Assembly (NCBI GenBank): GCA_013396915.1
Contig: VWZL01002012.1
Location: 372,001-436,000, forward strand
Direction of reading: 5' to 3'
Length of the DNA stretch: 64,000 nt
Origin: Stercorarius parasiticus
Lineage: Eukaryota > Chordata > Aves > Charadriiformes > Stercorariidae
In this document: piece after piece, positions 1 to 12,429 of the stretch
Numbering within the stretch: the stretch's first letter is position 1
How the letters are laid out: each line of letters opens with the position of its first letter
Translations under genes and position numbers: made by a program
The notes under the pieces: generated by a model
Told to the model about the DNA's origin: nothing
What the model saw: the letters and a program-made list of their open reading frames with translations, nothing else
The model's database searches: none

Positions 1-3000
1 TCTTCCGTATGTACTTAAAAAATGTCTTATTTATCTTAACCCCTGCGTTGATCTTGCTCTGTTCAATTCTCCATCTTTGCCTTTCTTACCATATTTTACA
101 CCAACTTTGCCCTCTGATCTTTACACTCCACTGCCGGACCCCATATTTTAAACAGAATTATGCTCATTTCTGAATTATAATTAATCCCATTGAATCATGT
201 GAATCACTGTAAGCACCTTTTTCAGTACTGCTGTACTTATTTGAGATTAAGAGCGTACATTTGTCTTTTTCTTTCTACCATTCTTCCTTTCTTTTGCCTT
301 ACTTGGTAAAACAAAAGTTAAGATCGTCCATCTGTCGTTTTCTTAGAAGTTTGCAGGCATAGCTTTTCTGCTTAGTCATTAGTTGTAAACTTCATCACAT
401 TACAGATACAATTATTAGCAGTCTTTCCATTCGGATCTGAATCTGCAAGACATTTGAACAGTGCTTTAATGTGCAAAGGAGAGTGTGTGACAATACATTA
501 TCTTCTCCTGTGCCTCAGATACTGAGACAGTCTTCTTAAGTCTAGAAATGTCCCCTTTTTTGTGATACACACTACCTGGAAGAGTAGGACTCTGACCCCA
601 CATGAAAGACTGGAGATACAACTGGAGCGCAAAGAGTTATCAGGGATACTGTACTGTAGTTTTGTCCTCCGTATAAGACAGTCAAGAGCTTTAAAAGTGA
701 GTGCACATGATAATTCACCCTTATGATCTTATATTTGAAAAGGGCAGGGTTATCCAAGGGAGCAGAGAGAGGGGGGGGAAGTGATCTACCTAAGGTTGCT
801 CAGATCTGGCACGATAATGTAGGTCCATGGAGTACCTGTTGAGTGACCCAGCCTTTGGACTTAGGGCAGTAAAGAAGAAGCTTCTGTAGCCAGCTTTCCA
901 ATTCTCTCCTCAATTAAGCTTGCCATTTCTCCCCGTACACTAAGCAAGCATCACTGGCCATCTTTCACAAGTGTACCTAGACGGTTTGTGCTTGGACATG
1001 CCCCACATGTAATATTCTCCAAAGCCAATGTCACCTGCCTGCTGAGCCTTTAAGGGAAGAGTACTGGGTTATCCCATGTGAAATCCTGGTGATGTGCCTT
1101 TGCAGATGTCATTTTGGTTTTGAGCATTGCCCCAGAAGGTCTTGCTGCAGCAGGGGAACCTGTTCATGTGCTAGCTTCTACGACTTCAAGTGGATCTCGT
1201 TCACAAACTGAGAAGGTTGCGGTAATAAGGTATGGGTGTCTCTAAAGACCTAGATTTGATATGTAGTTATCTTTTGCCTTTCTTCAGACTCATACCTTCT
1301 ACTCTCTGATTCACTTTTAAAACCCCTTAGAAGAGGAAACAAGCTGCAAATGGTTGAGAGGCACAGATCCTGAGATAAGGAAAAAGTGGATTAGAATGCT
1401 TTTCCCAAGTTTTTTCTAATTTTACAAATCTTACGTGAAATACCATTGTGGTGCATAACAGATCCAGGGGTTAGATCTGATGGCAGGGGGATCCATGGAT
1501 ATTTTATCAGGTTTTAAGTGTAACAGTCTTCTCGCAAAGAGTTTTATATATATTAAATTCCTTAATTTACAGCCAGAAAAGAAATGGCATCCAGAATGAA
1601 CACATGTGTTTTTGCCCTTTACATTTGAAGAAAACATGACAGTAGATTCTCTAGTCTAATTTTAACTAGACACTTGGTTTCAACATGGGTCTCCCCTGAT
1701 GCCTTCCAGCCATGAGTCCTTCCGTGATGTAATATCTGTTACGCTGCAGCTATGGAGTCCAGACCCAAGGCTAGACATAGAGTGATGGCTGCACCAGGCA
1801 ATAAGCAGCTGCTATCGCTGTCAAAAGCTACACCAGGCAGTTGCAAGCACTGTGGAACAGAAGAGGGTAAGAATGGTTTTTCCCTGTAGATTTTTCTTCA
1901 AACTCTTCTGCTTGTCTAAGAGAGACTTGTCGTATGTGTCTCATCAGGTGTAAACAACTTCAGAGTGTGATTGGGTCATCGTTGCTTTCTTACTGAAGTT
2001 TAGGCGCACACCCTGGTCTGACAGGTGTGCCGCTGTCTTGTATATAAAAAGCTTTTTTTTGGTTGTTTTTCTCCTGACAGTAATAATAAGGAAAACTTCC
2101 CACCCTTGTCCTGTGCATCCTGTCTTAGAATTCTTTTTTAACATCCCTTCAATTTCCATATGGTTGGAGAGATGCCAAAGCTGAATTCAATCTCTCAGAA
2201 ATCTTTTTTATCCTCTTTTTTTCATCTGCTTTGTGTTTCTCCCCAGCCCCTTCCCCACTCCTCCACATTAGGTAATTATAGAACAGACTCCATGGTGGGC
2301 ATCCAGAGGACCATTTTAGATTAAATAAATCATTCCTTCCCCNCAGACAGATAAAAATCTACAAAGGCCTTGCTTTCCTTCCCCAAAATATAATTATTTA
2401 CCTGTTCAATTCACAATCAACAGGCTGATGTAGCTTTGCAGCAAAGCTGGAAGTAGCTGTAGTTGCTGTTTTGTTGGAATAATATCAAATTTCCTTCTAT
2501 GCTTTGCATAGCTGTCACCCAGTGATATGATAGGTCTATGATTTATTGACCTACTAAAAGCACTTTCACTGACTTGTCATAATAAACTTTACTTAAAACA
2601 TAAAACATCAACCGGCAGCTCAAACAGAGATGCCATACAAATACTTTCTAATTTAGTTAAGCTCTGGTGCAAATCCTGAAACGAAGACCCCAGCATAACC
2701 GTTTTCTAGGATTTGTCATGCTAGGATCTGTTGTGTTAAGTAACAGGGATTATAAATACAAATGCCTTGAAGTATGAAGCGCTGACAAGAAGCTTGGCTC
2801 AATCTCAAACCCTCATCGTTTTTGAAGGTCTTGCTGAGACCATGAAGCTGAACCCAGCTGTAGCAATCACGATAGATTTGAATTGCCAAAAGTTACTGGG
2901 ACTTTTGCTCATACAAATTGCTCTTGGAAGACCTGGCTATTAGGTCTGTTCCTGTGACCGTTCCATTTGGTTTATGATCTATTTTTGTGAAGCCAGGCAG

Positions 3001-4720
3001 GTTCAGAGGCAGGCTACGGCTGTGATGTAGACCATGGCCCAAATCTTACAACGGTGTGAGTATTACCTGATGGAGATGAGTACCTTCAGCTTCTTTTGGT
3101 GTAGCTAAATTCATTGGTGGTCTAATCAGCTGGGTTCTTTAGGAAGTAACAGTTCATTTAATCTTAAGTAGGTGTCTGTGATGGCCAAGAGATGGCCAAT
3201 TACAGATCTGCCTGAAATTGCATGCACATATTAGTGTTTTTCCGTGCCCCCCTGAGTTCAAATGGGAAGATCCATACTGATTCCAGTTCCCTTCAGGGTC
3301 AGAGTCCCACCCAGCAGTAACAGAGATGAAGCACTGCATCACTCCGTAGTAGCGATGGTGGTGTGCTAGAGCTGTTTGACATTTTAGCTGGTTTCCCATC
3401 TTGTAACGTGGGCTACATAGACCGTGCATTACTGCTCAGCTTTCTCATCAGCTTCCCTCGAAGTCTACCCAAGCATCACTTGCCAAGCTGAAGAACTTAC
3501 ATGTTCTTATTTAGTAATTCTCTTTTGTTTCTAATTGGTAAGCAATATTCCTCATTTTGAAAGCTGTTAAACTGTGCCAAAGTTCAAGATAGCTCCTAAG
3601 AACTACTTTCTTTACTAAATCCTACTGAGGATTGTTTTGGTAAATATTAAATAATGGGATGGCAAGGTTTACTCCAACTTTGTTTCCTTCTCTCATCTTT
3701 ATAATTGCTTTCTTTCATTTCTTTCTCAATAAATTAGGTTAGATCATGCCATAACTGTCTCCAAGACTGAGTATGCGGCTTTATGGATGATCCAGAAGAT
3801 GCCTAGGGATTACTGTTTTGTGTGTAGTAGTCCACAATTCAACATATGTCAGGTTTACAGACCCTTTCATGTTATCTGAGCCATGGAATCCCGTGGAGAT
3901 TTCCTGAGACACTTTAAAACTGGTGAGAAAACGTTACAAGGAAAGTATGCAGGTAACAAATCAGGGATCCACAAATACTTTTGTCATCATGAGACTGCTT
4001 GAAGCTGGTCATACACGTGTAAAACACTGGTGATGAAACAATTACAGATGGGTAGTTGCTAAGCTGGAAATACCAGGAAATAATAACTTTAGCTTTCTCT
4101 TCCAAGAGAAAGGAGTGTTAAGACTGGATGTTTTCCATAAGAGGAAAAAGAAAAATGCAGCAAAACTATGTTTTCTCTCTCCCACATGGAAGTGCACAAT
4201 GTAACAGCAACAGTTGTTTGTATCTGCAGTTCTTTTGTACTAGTTAAATGGAAAATAGATGATCTGCTGGAACCATGTTTTCAGTGTTTTTGCTTAGGAG
4301 AACACAAACCAAAGGAGTCATTTCTGGTTTAGTTTTGTAAGACTGTTGTTCTCTTTCATCGTTTACAGACAATGGTGATCAACCACCTCTTGCATAGGGA
4401 TGCTATGGCTAAAACCAATTTGCAGCCCTGCATGAAATTAATGACATCTCCATTTTGGACAGATGTCCAAACAGATGCTGGGGAGAAGGTGATAGGGGTA
4501 AATGTGTGCAAAGCCTGATGGTAGGGAATGCTACCCAAGACCTGCTAAAAAGAGATTTGTTTCCTTCAATCAGAGTTGCACACACATTGCAACGTATCCT
4601 TGGAGGGCGAGTTGTGTGTGCTGAGGGTGATCACCTACCTGAGGTACCCTGACTAGCAGCCAAAGTTCTTGTATTGCTTCTGGAGAAAAAAGGCCCCCCT
4701 GGAGATAGGTTAAAGGCTTA
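1..4720. other. Non-coding, no gene recognised
   Basis: AT-rich, CpG-poor vertebrate-type sequence. The small open frames on either strand are short, lack family resemblance and overlap each other, as expected by chance. There is a G8 run at 771-778 after a short GA stretch, and one ambiguous base (n) at 2343, probably an assembly uncertainty. No transposon that I recognise lies here. A weak resemblance to an old palindromic sauropsid repeat around 3034-3090 was too degraded to call. Confidence 0.7.
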
Positions 4721-4724
4721 ATGC

Positions 4725-4749
4725 CCCACAGTTAGATACCCACAGTTAG
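4725..4749. repeat. Two-copy tandem duplication, 14-bp period
   Basis: The 11-mer CCCACAGTTAG occurs at 4725-4735 and again at 4739-4749, giving two head-to-tail copies with a 14-bp period. This looks like a small slippage duplication. No function is evident. Confidence 0.6.
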
Positions 4750-6319
4750 GTGGTGCAAATTTCTAACCTCGCTCTCTGTGACCACTACACCTTCCTTGTT
4801 GCAGTCCAGTTTCAAACATTTATCACAAGAACATCAAATACTCTCCAACCTAAAACTAGCTTCTTAATTAAGGAGGGCCATCAGAAAGACTCCTTTGCGT
4901 GCTGTCAGCTCTGTCTCTCTTCATTCAGTCTCTTTCACAGGGCTGAGGTCAGCAGTAGTGTTTTGATAAGAAAAGCTTCATTTCACTCAGGGCAGGGAGC
5001 CTAATTAATGTAAAATCTAAAATTCACACCTGGGAATTCACTGTATTGAGAGCCTGATTCTTCAGGCTTTCCATGGGCAGGGTGTGTGCTGACTCCTGTA
5101 GGGGTTTATCCCTGGGAAGGGGGCAAGATGGGAGGTTTAACACGTTAAACATTCTTAATACTGAACAACTGGAGGTATTAATGAAGTTTTGGAAACCCCT
5201 AAAATGCACTTATGGTCAACTGAAAAGAATTTTCAGATGGACAAATGGCATGGTCAAGTTTTCCATTCAGGCTTTTTTGTGCCCTAAATCGATACGGAAG
5301 GGTAAAAGAAAGCTCACAAGTTATGTTACCTGGGCAGTCATAAACGTACAGTTTCATTTAATGTCATACGTCACATTTGCAGTCCTATCACGAGAGGAGG
5401 AAAAAAAAGGAGGTTCAGCAGCTGAAATTCAGAAGAATGTTGCTGGAAGAATTACATTTTTATATCGGTGAGTGAAAGCGTATTTATGTGTAGAGGGTCA
5501 GAGGAGCAGACAGACAAAAGCTTGTCCTTTGGACTGAAGGTTTTACATGATGCTGGCTCCTTTGCCAAGGCTTCAGGATCTTACACTTGCTCTGCTCCTT
5601 GTTTAGCTGTGTTTGGTGAAACTGTAATTGTCACATGCTGATAGAGAGGGGGATGTTGGTTCATTTCCTTCCTTGCCTGGTTTTTGTAGTAGGAGGATGC
5701 ATTGATTTTATAAGATGTAATTGCATTGACTGCTCTTGTTATCAGGATTGATTGTATTGACTGGAGTTGCATGTTGTTATGTTTTCACACTCTTGCTTTG
5801 AAATATAGTTTTGCTTTTGTGGGGTTTTTTTCCTCCTTTATGAGATTATTTACAATATGTTTTGAGCTAAGATTCTTCTGCATTTGATTTATCAACTGCT
5901 AGGATTGCTCTGAAATGCCATCAAAAGTATTCATACTATCTACGTGACAGTAACCACTAGAACCAATTGCTGTTGACCCCAGCCATGTCAACCATCGTAA
6001 CCTTCCCTCAGGTTAGGAGGCTGAAGCCAGGAAATACATTTCAGCTTCTTATTCCTGTGTGTCACGTCCTTATTGCAATCCATTTCAATTGTTCATTAGG
6101 GAATTGGGATAGTTGAGAGTACCACGGTGAATAAATAATAGCAACTAGATGTCTGTAGAGAATTACGCTAGTAGCAAAATGCAGGGGCTCTGCCATTGAG
6201 CCCTTGAGGTGAAGGAAATTATGAAGATTTCATTTTAGATGTGGTGGTGATGCATAAGTTATTTGTGGATGTGTGTATTTACTTGGATACACAAGAGAAC
6301 TGGAGGGGGAGCGGTTAAG
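4750..6319. other. Non-coding, no gene recognised
   Basis: No recognisable gene or repeat. It contains one of the longer open frames in the window (5073-5471, plus strand, 132 codons). Its product has no recognisable domain and frames on the opposite strand overlap it, so I treat it as chance. Confidence 0.6.
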
Positions 6320-6485
6320 GCTGACATTTTTCAAACTTGGGAGCTTAGAATTAGGTACTTAACCCTATATATAGGTATGTCAAAGGAAGTAGTCTGATTT
6401 TAAGAGCTGATGAATACTGAAATTATTGAAATCTGTGAGTACCCAGTGTCTCTGAAAATTAGGCCACTTCTATTTAGCTGCTCAA
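6320..6485. repeat. Decayed palindrome-like sauropsid repeat (relic 1)
   Basis: The segment opens with a TTTTTCAAA-type phrase followed by degenerate TTAGGTACTTAA / TAGGTATGT units. It then has a left half AGTCTGATTTTA near 6390 and a complementary right half TCTGAAAATTAGGCCACTT near 6450-6470. I know this arrangement from a common dispersed sauropsid family whose two halves are partly self-complementary (consensus-like phrases CCTGATTTTCA and TGAAAATCAGG). I cannot give its database name. It is an old, non-autonomous relic with many substitutions. Confidence 0.55.
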
Positions 6486-6635
6486 ACATTGTTTTGGGCT
6501 ATAGTTTTCAAGGACATTTTAGAGAATGTGAGAAAATGCCATAGCCTCTTTTGAAAACCTTTCCTTGGAGTGTCTGATTTTAGCTACTTAGGTGGAATTT
6601 GAAAAATTATACACACTGTTGTAACTTTTCCCCTG

Positions 6636-6723
6636 TTCAAATCAGTGTGAGAATTACCACTGATTTCTGTGGGAGCTGGATTAAGCTGATGTATGCGTAA
6701 AAACCTAACTTCAGAATTTGGCT
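6636..6723. repeat. Decayed palindrome-like sauropsid repeat (relic 2)
   Basis: This carries the signature order of another old sauropsid family: AATCAGTGTGAGAATTACCACTG, then TGATTTCTGTGGGAGCTGGATT, then TCAGAATTTGGC at the end. These are degraded forms of the central CATTGACTTCAGTGGAG phrase and the terminal CAGAATTTGGCCC phrase. It lies about 150 bp from relic 1. The family name is unknown to me and the boundaries are approximate. Confidence 0.45.
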
Positions 6724-8645
6724 TAAATCTTAAAAGCCATGTCCTTTCTTTCTTTGTGAACCCAACTGATGCAGGATTTAAAGAGCATTTACGCAGATTT
6801 CCTTGCAATGAGACTATATAAAGCCATTTACGCAGTTCCCCAGCAGAAAATGCTTTAGCAACAATTATTGCGAAGTTTGTTTTTGTATAGTTTCTGATTT
6901 TCCTTCCTTTACATTAAATTTTTGCCCTTTTTCTCACTTATTGTTCTGTAACATTTTGAATTCCTTCTTTAAGTTGACGTATTTGCAAAGACTTTGGGAA
7001 GAGATCTGAAATGCCTTGGAAGGAGCTGCTAATAGCCTCAAAGACTGGATTAGAGGACATATACATACCGTCTGTGTCGTATTAGGTCTCAAGTAAAGTC
7101 TTGTTTAAAGTAAAATACCAACTGTCTTTTGAAATGCCATCATTCCCCAAAGTCCTGTTACAGAGCCCTAAATCCCGAATACAGTATCTCTACATCTACA
7201 GGCAAAGGACAAAGGGTCAAAGACATAGTTTCTCCTTATTTAAGATTCCTCTTTCATTTTATTACAGGACCCTGGGGTAGACTCTCTCTTCAAGTCCAGT
7301 CTTCACCAATCACATGCTAATAACTTCAGCTGAAAGAGGGCTCTACCCTAATGTCATTATACTCCCAAGCAATGATTGATTGTGTTATAGTATGTTTTTG
7401 AAACCTAATTACTGTCTCAGTTTGTATTAGAGCTCATTAATCTTCTAGCCTGTAAATAAGTAAAATTGACTAAATAACTGAATTTCTTTAATGATGGGTT
7501 CAAGTTATCTTTATACCTACTGTTTTGTGTTAACCTTTTTATTGCCAGAAATTATTTTTATTTTTTTTTTTTAGTGTTTGCTTCAGTTCTCATAAGCTTG
7601 CAGGGCTGGCAACACACCTGTTTCAAACACTTCTCTCACCAAATGTGTTGCTGGTAGTGAACAGACAGACAGACAGACCCAGCCTCCCAGTCCTGCTCAA
7701 GCCAGAGGGCTGTTTTTAGGGTCCCCTAAGAACTGGTCCTCCCTACAACTGTAGTCTGGCAAAAATTAACTGGGAAAGCTGGTAGGAAGATACAGGGCTA
7801 GCTCTCCATTTCCCTTAGGAGGCGGGTAAAAGAAGAGAGGAATTTTTTAGAAAACTCTGCTTATTCTGTATCCTCTGTGTTGAAAGCATGGGTCTTTGGA
7901 CTGGTCAGCCATCTCCAGGTCTTCGGGGCGCCCTTGCGATGCTGGATGCCCCCAGCTGTGACTGGCAGAGAGGCGGTCAGTCCTAGGGGATGGCAGCCAG
8001 ACCACAGCAGCCCTCTGTTTGCGCAGCAGTGCCTAATCTTTAAGTCTAGGACCTCAGCCATGCGTTCTGCCAAAAAGCATCACCAAGTCCTCATAGCAAT
8101 ATGCCCTTATACAGCCTGGAATGGCTCCTCAGCGTGCAGTTTTCAGCCAAACACCTCCCCTGTGGCGTTCAAGCCTTTGGTAGGTTTGACCACAGTTACT
8201 TGAGAGGTCAGCGCTCTCTGCAGTCCTTTTTTCTTGTAAGAGCCTCATCTGCTGGATCCTTGCCACTGCTGACAAACAAATGAAGGCTCTGGCAATAGCC
8301 AGACTAAGCTTGTGGAACAAATTTCCAGGAAAAACAAGCATGACCACTAGCTTCAGCACAAGCAGAAACATATGGCAACTTCATCTCCTCGTTCTGGTTC
8401 CCTCCAGTAAACTGATTTAATCTACAGATACATGCACCTATTTAAATCCTCTTTCTACGTGCCCATCAGGAAGCGAGGTAACTGTGATTGATTATTTTCA
8501 TTTATTGGGAAACAGTCAGGTAGTCTGGACGACGGGGACTTCATAAGCACCCAGGTGGACAGGACATCTTGAACACTGTCGCGCTTGCCAGATGCGTTAG
8601 CTGTGACTCCAGGCCCTGATGAGAGACTTCAATTTGATTGGTGTC
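6724..8645. other. Non-coding, no gene recognised; short simple repeats
   Basis: Plain non-coding DNA. It includes a T12 run at 7561-7572 and a short (ACAG)4-type microsatellite at 7661-7677. The stretch 7.86-8.3 kb is somewhat richer in GC and has overlapping short frames on both strands, none resembling a protein family. Confidence 0.6.
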
Positions 8646-8760
8646 TTGCCGGAGCACTTAAGCATATGCTTATCTCTAGATATATGAATAGTCCCTTGAG
8701 AATGCCCATGTGCTTAAAGTTCGGCATGCATTTAAGTGCTTTGCTGGAGCAGGCTCCTAA
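8646..8760. repeat. Palindrome-like sauropsid repeat (relic 3)
   Basis: Near-symmetrical element. AGCACTTAA at 8653-8661 is the exact reverse complement of TTAAGTGCT at 8732-8740, and 13 of 17 positions pair if the arms are extended inwards. Between them are ATGAATAGTCCC and CATGTGCTTAAAGTT phrases. The order matches a very common old sauropsid family built around CACTTAAGCA / TGCTTAAGTG halves. It is non-autonomous with no coding capacity. I infer a MITE-like DNA element, but the class is not proven. Confidence 0.6.
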
Positions 8761-9739
8761 GTCTTTCTGGGGATAATTAAGTCATGCCGAAAGCTATTTT
8801 ACTGCCACGTTTTCTTTCTGGTTCACAGGATGAGAAAATCCATTCTCATCAAAATACCAAGTGGATCATTTTTGACCTGATTATTTGTTGAAGGATTCAT
8901 GTCATTAAAGTGAACTTCTTTACTCCTTCCTTCCATCCAATGGGTGCCTATATTTTTAATAAGTCCTCTCCTATTGCTCAGCAATGAGCTATGCGGTAAC
9001 TGAGCCAAACTCTACTTATATACCTGGCAGTGCTAATGAAAGGTGACGACCTTTGGCCACGCCTCCAGTAATGAACTGCTCTACAGTAGGACCAGATGGT
9101 GCTTTCGCTGCCAAGGGTGCAACATTACTGAGGTTATGCAGGTGCAAATGTATTTCTGGAAAGGTTTGCTGTCTGGGGGAGTGACGCAGTGGGATTGGTA
9201 GCCAGAGGCAGAAAATAGCCTTTGGGGGACAAATGGAAAAGAAACATACTCAGAAAATGGAAAATAGTGTTTGTGCAATTGGCATTATGGAGCGCAGACT
9301 AGATGGTTACAGACATCCTACTTCGCTATGTGCTGTAGGTAGGAATGTGTATACCTTTAGGGTTTGCGGGCAAATGAATTTGCTCATTTACTGCTTTGAA
9401 AGGTAAGAATAAAAAAACCTTACTGAGCCAGTATGTCCACGTGTGTAATGCTGCTGGATTTTCTATGCAACCCCAAACAAGTGAAGGAATAGAGAAAACT
9501 CCGGGTTGAGAATCTGAAAAAGAGCATCGATCTAGTCTTGGATTGAACAAGATGCTTTCCACAGATGTTGCCAGAGACGTTGGAGTCAATGCCCAAAGCC
9601 TGAGGTGAGGTGACAGGAGGAGGGGAGCGGCGCGTCTCGCTGCATCCTTGGGTGGTTCCGTCTCCAGCCTCCTGATAAAAACAAGTATGTTCCGCTTCAT
9701 TTCCTGTTTTGGAAAATAGGGGTTGAATGCTAAAAGGGC
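8761..9739. other. Non-coding, no gene recognised
   Basis: No repeat or RNA gene recognised. A 140-codon minus-strand frame (9326-9748) is among the longest in the window, but its composition is unremarkable and it has no family resemblance. Confidence 0.6.
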
Positions 9740-9970
9740 TAATTGCACATTGTTTTTAAAAATTAGTTTGATAATTCATCATATCGTAATTAAACTAATT
9801 AGAACACTATTCATTTCCAGCCACCTTAATTAGGCCTCAACTTGGCAGGGAGCCCGTGAGACCAAAATGTTGCAATTTGTTAAACAATCAAAAGACTTTG
9901 ATAACAAATGACTGTATTCAGCTACATTTTAGTTAATAAGATTTATATATTAATCTAGTTACACTTTGTT
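9740..9970. promoter_or_regulatory. Candidate enhancer block: homeodomain and TCF/LEF-type sites
   Basis: AT-rich block with three TAATTA homeodomain cores within 46 bp (9787-9792, 9796-9801, 9827-9832). It also has an inverted pair of TCF/LEF-like cores, ATCAAA and TTTGAT, in ATCAAAAGACTTTGAT at 9887-9902. There are no stops-free exons and no repeat similarity. The dense motifs and complex, non-repetitive texture resemble vertebrate conserved non-coding elements. Conservation itself is not shown here. Alternative: AT-rich sequence with chance motifs. Confidence 0.35.
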
Positions 9971-12429
9971 CCCTCAGAATTTGGCAGAGCTTGCAGGTCT
10001 TCTGATCCCCCTACGAAATTCCTGAAGTCTGAGTTAAAATAAGTGGAAAATTTTCCCAATCTAATAGAGCCTCTCCTGATTTTTGCACTGTGGCAGGCAT
10101 TTGGAAGGCTTTTTAGTTTTTATTTTTCCCCTCTTCCTTCTAACAGAGTAAGCAGCTTTTAAAAGAAAAGCTCTGGTTTGTGAAGCCAGAGGCCAGCCAG
10201 GGCTGGGGGTGTCGGGCTGGGGGCACATTTGCTTTTGGGGGCGCTGTTGGATCAGGTTGGTGGCTGCATGGTGGGGGGGACTCTGCTGGTACCCTTTTGG
10301 ACCCGCAGCCCTTGTCACATCCCCGTGACAAATGCTTGGCGAGGGCATGAGCTGGCAGCCCCGCTCTCACACAAGAGGTGGAGGGCTTCTATGGCATTTG
10401 GTTCATCAGTGAATTTCCCCGCATGCTCTCTTTGACAGCATAATGAAGTGATAATTACCTAAATGAATAAATGTTGATGGCCGAGATAAATATCCACACT
10501 CCCCTAATCTATTTTCCTCTGAAATTGCTAAAGGAAATTTGTCTTTAATGGGGGGTATATGTCAATTTTTACAAATGATTGTAAATCTGTTTAGAGCGGA
10601 CTTAGATGAGTCAGTCTCTGTTTCAGCAGTAAAAGTTACTGATGTATGAAGGCATAAGATGGACAAAAAAAAAAGAACAAGATATTGTAATAATTATGTT
10701 TTTCAGTGTCACTACCTTTTGCAACATCTGGTTTGTTTCTGTTCTTTCCACATCCTGCAGATGTTGCTGAACACATGAAAAACACTGACAGGAGAATATT
10801 TTAGCCAAGAAGCAATTCCAGTGAATAATATAAAAGGGTATCCTCTTAACTCTCCAGAAGTTGAGTAAGCAAAGGCTTCTAGTTTCACTGCTAGTAAAGA
10901 TCAGACCAATAACCAAATGGGCCAGGGGCCCTCTAAAAGTGTCAGGAATAATCTGTTGTGGATGAAATAGAAAAGTATCTGGAAACAGTATGAAATAATT
11001 AATCCAAATTGAGTCTTATTCTGATACCCTTCCTGAGCCTTGCTCCTTAAATAGTCCTACTGATATTAGAGGTTTGTGTTTAAGCTGCCGATGTGGGATT
11101 TCCTTCCTTGTCCATCTCTGGTTCATATGGCAGAGAAAAGGAAGATTAGGGAAATGCAAAAAGCCTATATACATACCATTTTTATACTGTGGTTCAAAGT
11201 TGTGTAGCATACTGATGGATTGGGTTTTGAATTCTGTCTGTCCGTCTACATCGCCAGCATACGTGCCAATCTGCTGAACAGTGGTTTGTCGAGAAAGCAG
11301 GGCAAAGGACAGGGTGCTGATGGCCCTGTCATGGACGGACTCCTGTTCCTGTAGCGGTAGGAAGGGGAGATAGTTCTGTGCTTTACCTTTACCGCAGCAA
11401 AGCTGTTTGCTGAAGCTGCTTTAGCTCTTAAATAGTCCTAAACCAGTCACTTTGGCTGAGGCTGCTGCCTAGTTTTCCATCCTGATGACCTGCTGCATCA
11501 CCTGATTTCTCTGTCAATGATTTTCCCATGGGTCCAGTCAACTTTCAGAGCCCTAGGGAATCTCCTGGGCTAGGCGGGTTCACCAGCAGGGAAGTTGCAG
11601 ACCATCATCCAGCAACAGCACTGTTTTCTGCCGTGGCCTTGGTTAGAGCAGCTCCCATTGTTCAAGAGAGGGCAGCGGAGCCGTTACTCCTTCCCCCCGT
11701 CATTTCGATGGGGTCTGCAGTGTCCTAGTTTGAGGTAAAAAAGAACCAATTTTCTTTTCAGGAATTTGACTTTTCAGTTAAGCTTCTTCTAGTGTGTATT
11801 CCTGCAATGTGTTTGTGCTGCACAAACGGGACTGCACAGAAGCCTAGCTTTTCTCCCAGAAATAGCTCCTCATCTTCTATCATTGATGTTAGAGTTCAGA
11901 CAGAACTTCTTCCTCTTGCTGGCCTCTCAAAAATGGCAAAGTAGAAATCTTGAGAGCATGGCAATTAATGGTAAATTCCCACTGATTTTTCAGTGGCTTG
12001 AGTTTCACCTCACACATTACATTCTGAAATGAGAGAAACTTAAGACTGATCAAACGGCCAACTCTGAAGCAGTCCTCGTCTCAACAAGTGCAGAATCAAA
12101 GACCTTATCTGAAATGAATGAGAAGAGTTGGGAAAACTCGGAAAAAGACTGAGGAAGAAAAAGACTGCTATACGTAATAGCTGTTTGTCAGGGAAAAATA
12201 GGACATTAGGAAGGAGAGACTAGAAAAGCTGTGCTGGGACTTAGCAAATGGTAGGACAGGAGTGAGTGGGCTGCAGAAAATATACCCGTTGTGCTCAGTT
12301 TTTGGTGTAGTACCTCCAACCAGTTGCAGAATAATTCAGAGGTTAATTTAAAAGCGCGGACCTGGGAGATAAGCTGAGTGCCTGAAATGGACACCAGCTA
12401 CCCTTGCTGCCATAGAAAAACGTTCTTCA
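9971..12429. other. Non-coding, no gene recognised
   Basis: Outside the G-quadruplex motif I see no gene or clear transposon. The part 10440-10620 is AT-rich and non-repetitive, with several ATTA cores. It could be a minor regulatory block, but the evidence is weak. A GGGGGCGC core at 10237-10244 resembles part of a CTCF site but lacks the CCA half. Confidence 0.5.
10200..10223 (+). other. G-quadruplex-forming motif
   Basis: Four G-runs (10200-10202, 10205-10209, 10214-10216, 10219-10223) are separated by loops of 2, 4 and 2 bases. The unit GGGCTGGGGG occurs twice. This satisfies the usual G3+N1-7 rule with very short loops, so a stable quadruplex on the plus strand is plausible. It lies in a locally GC-rich patch (about 10.18-10.38 kb) with no gene recognised around it. 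Confidence 0.6.

Noticed and set aside
5073..5471. 132-codon plus-strand frame
   Set aside because: No recognisable motif, no supporting context, overlapped in part by a minus-strand frame.
9326..9748. 140-codon minus-strand frame
   Set aside because: Length is within chance expectation for 64 kb of six-frame translation. No domain, splice context or family resemblance.
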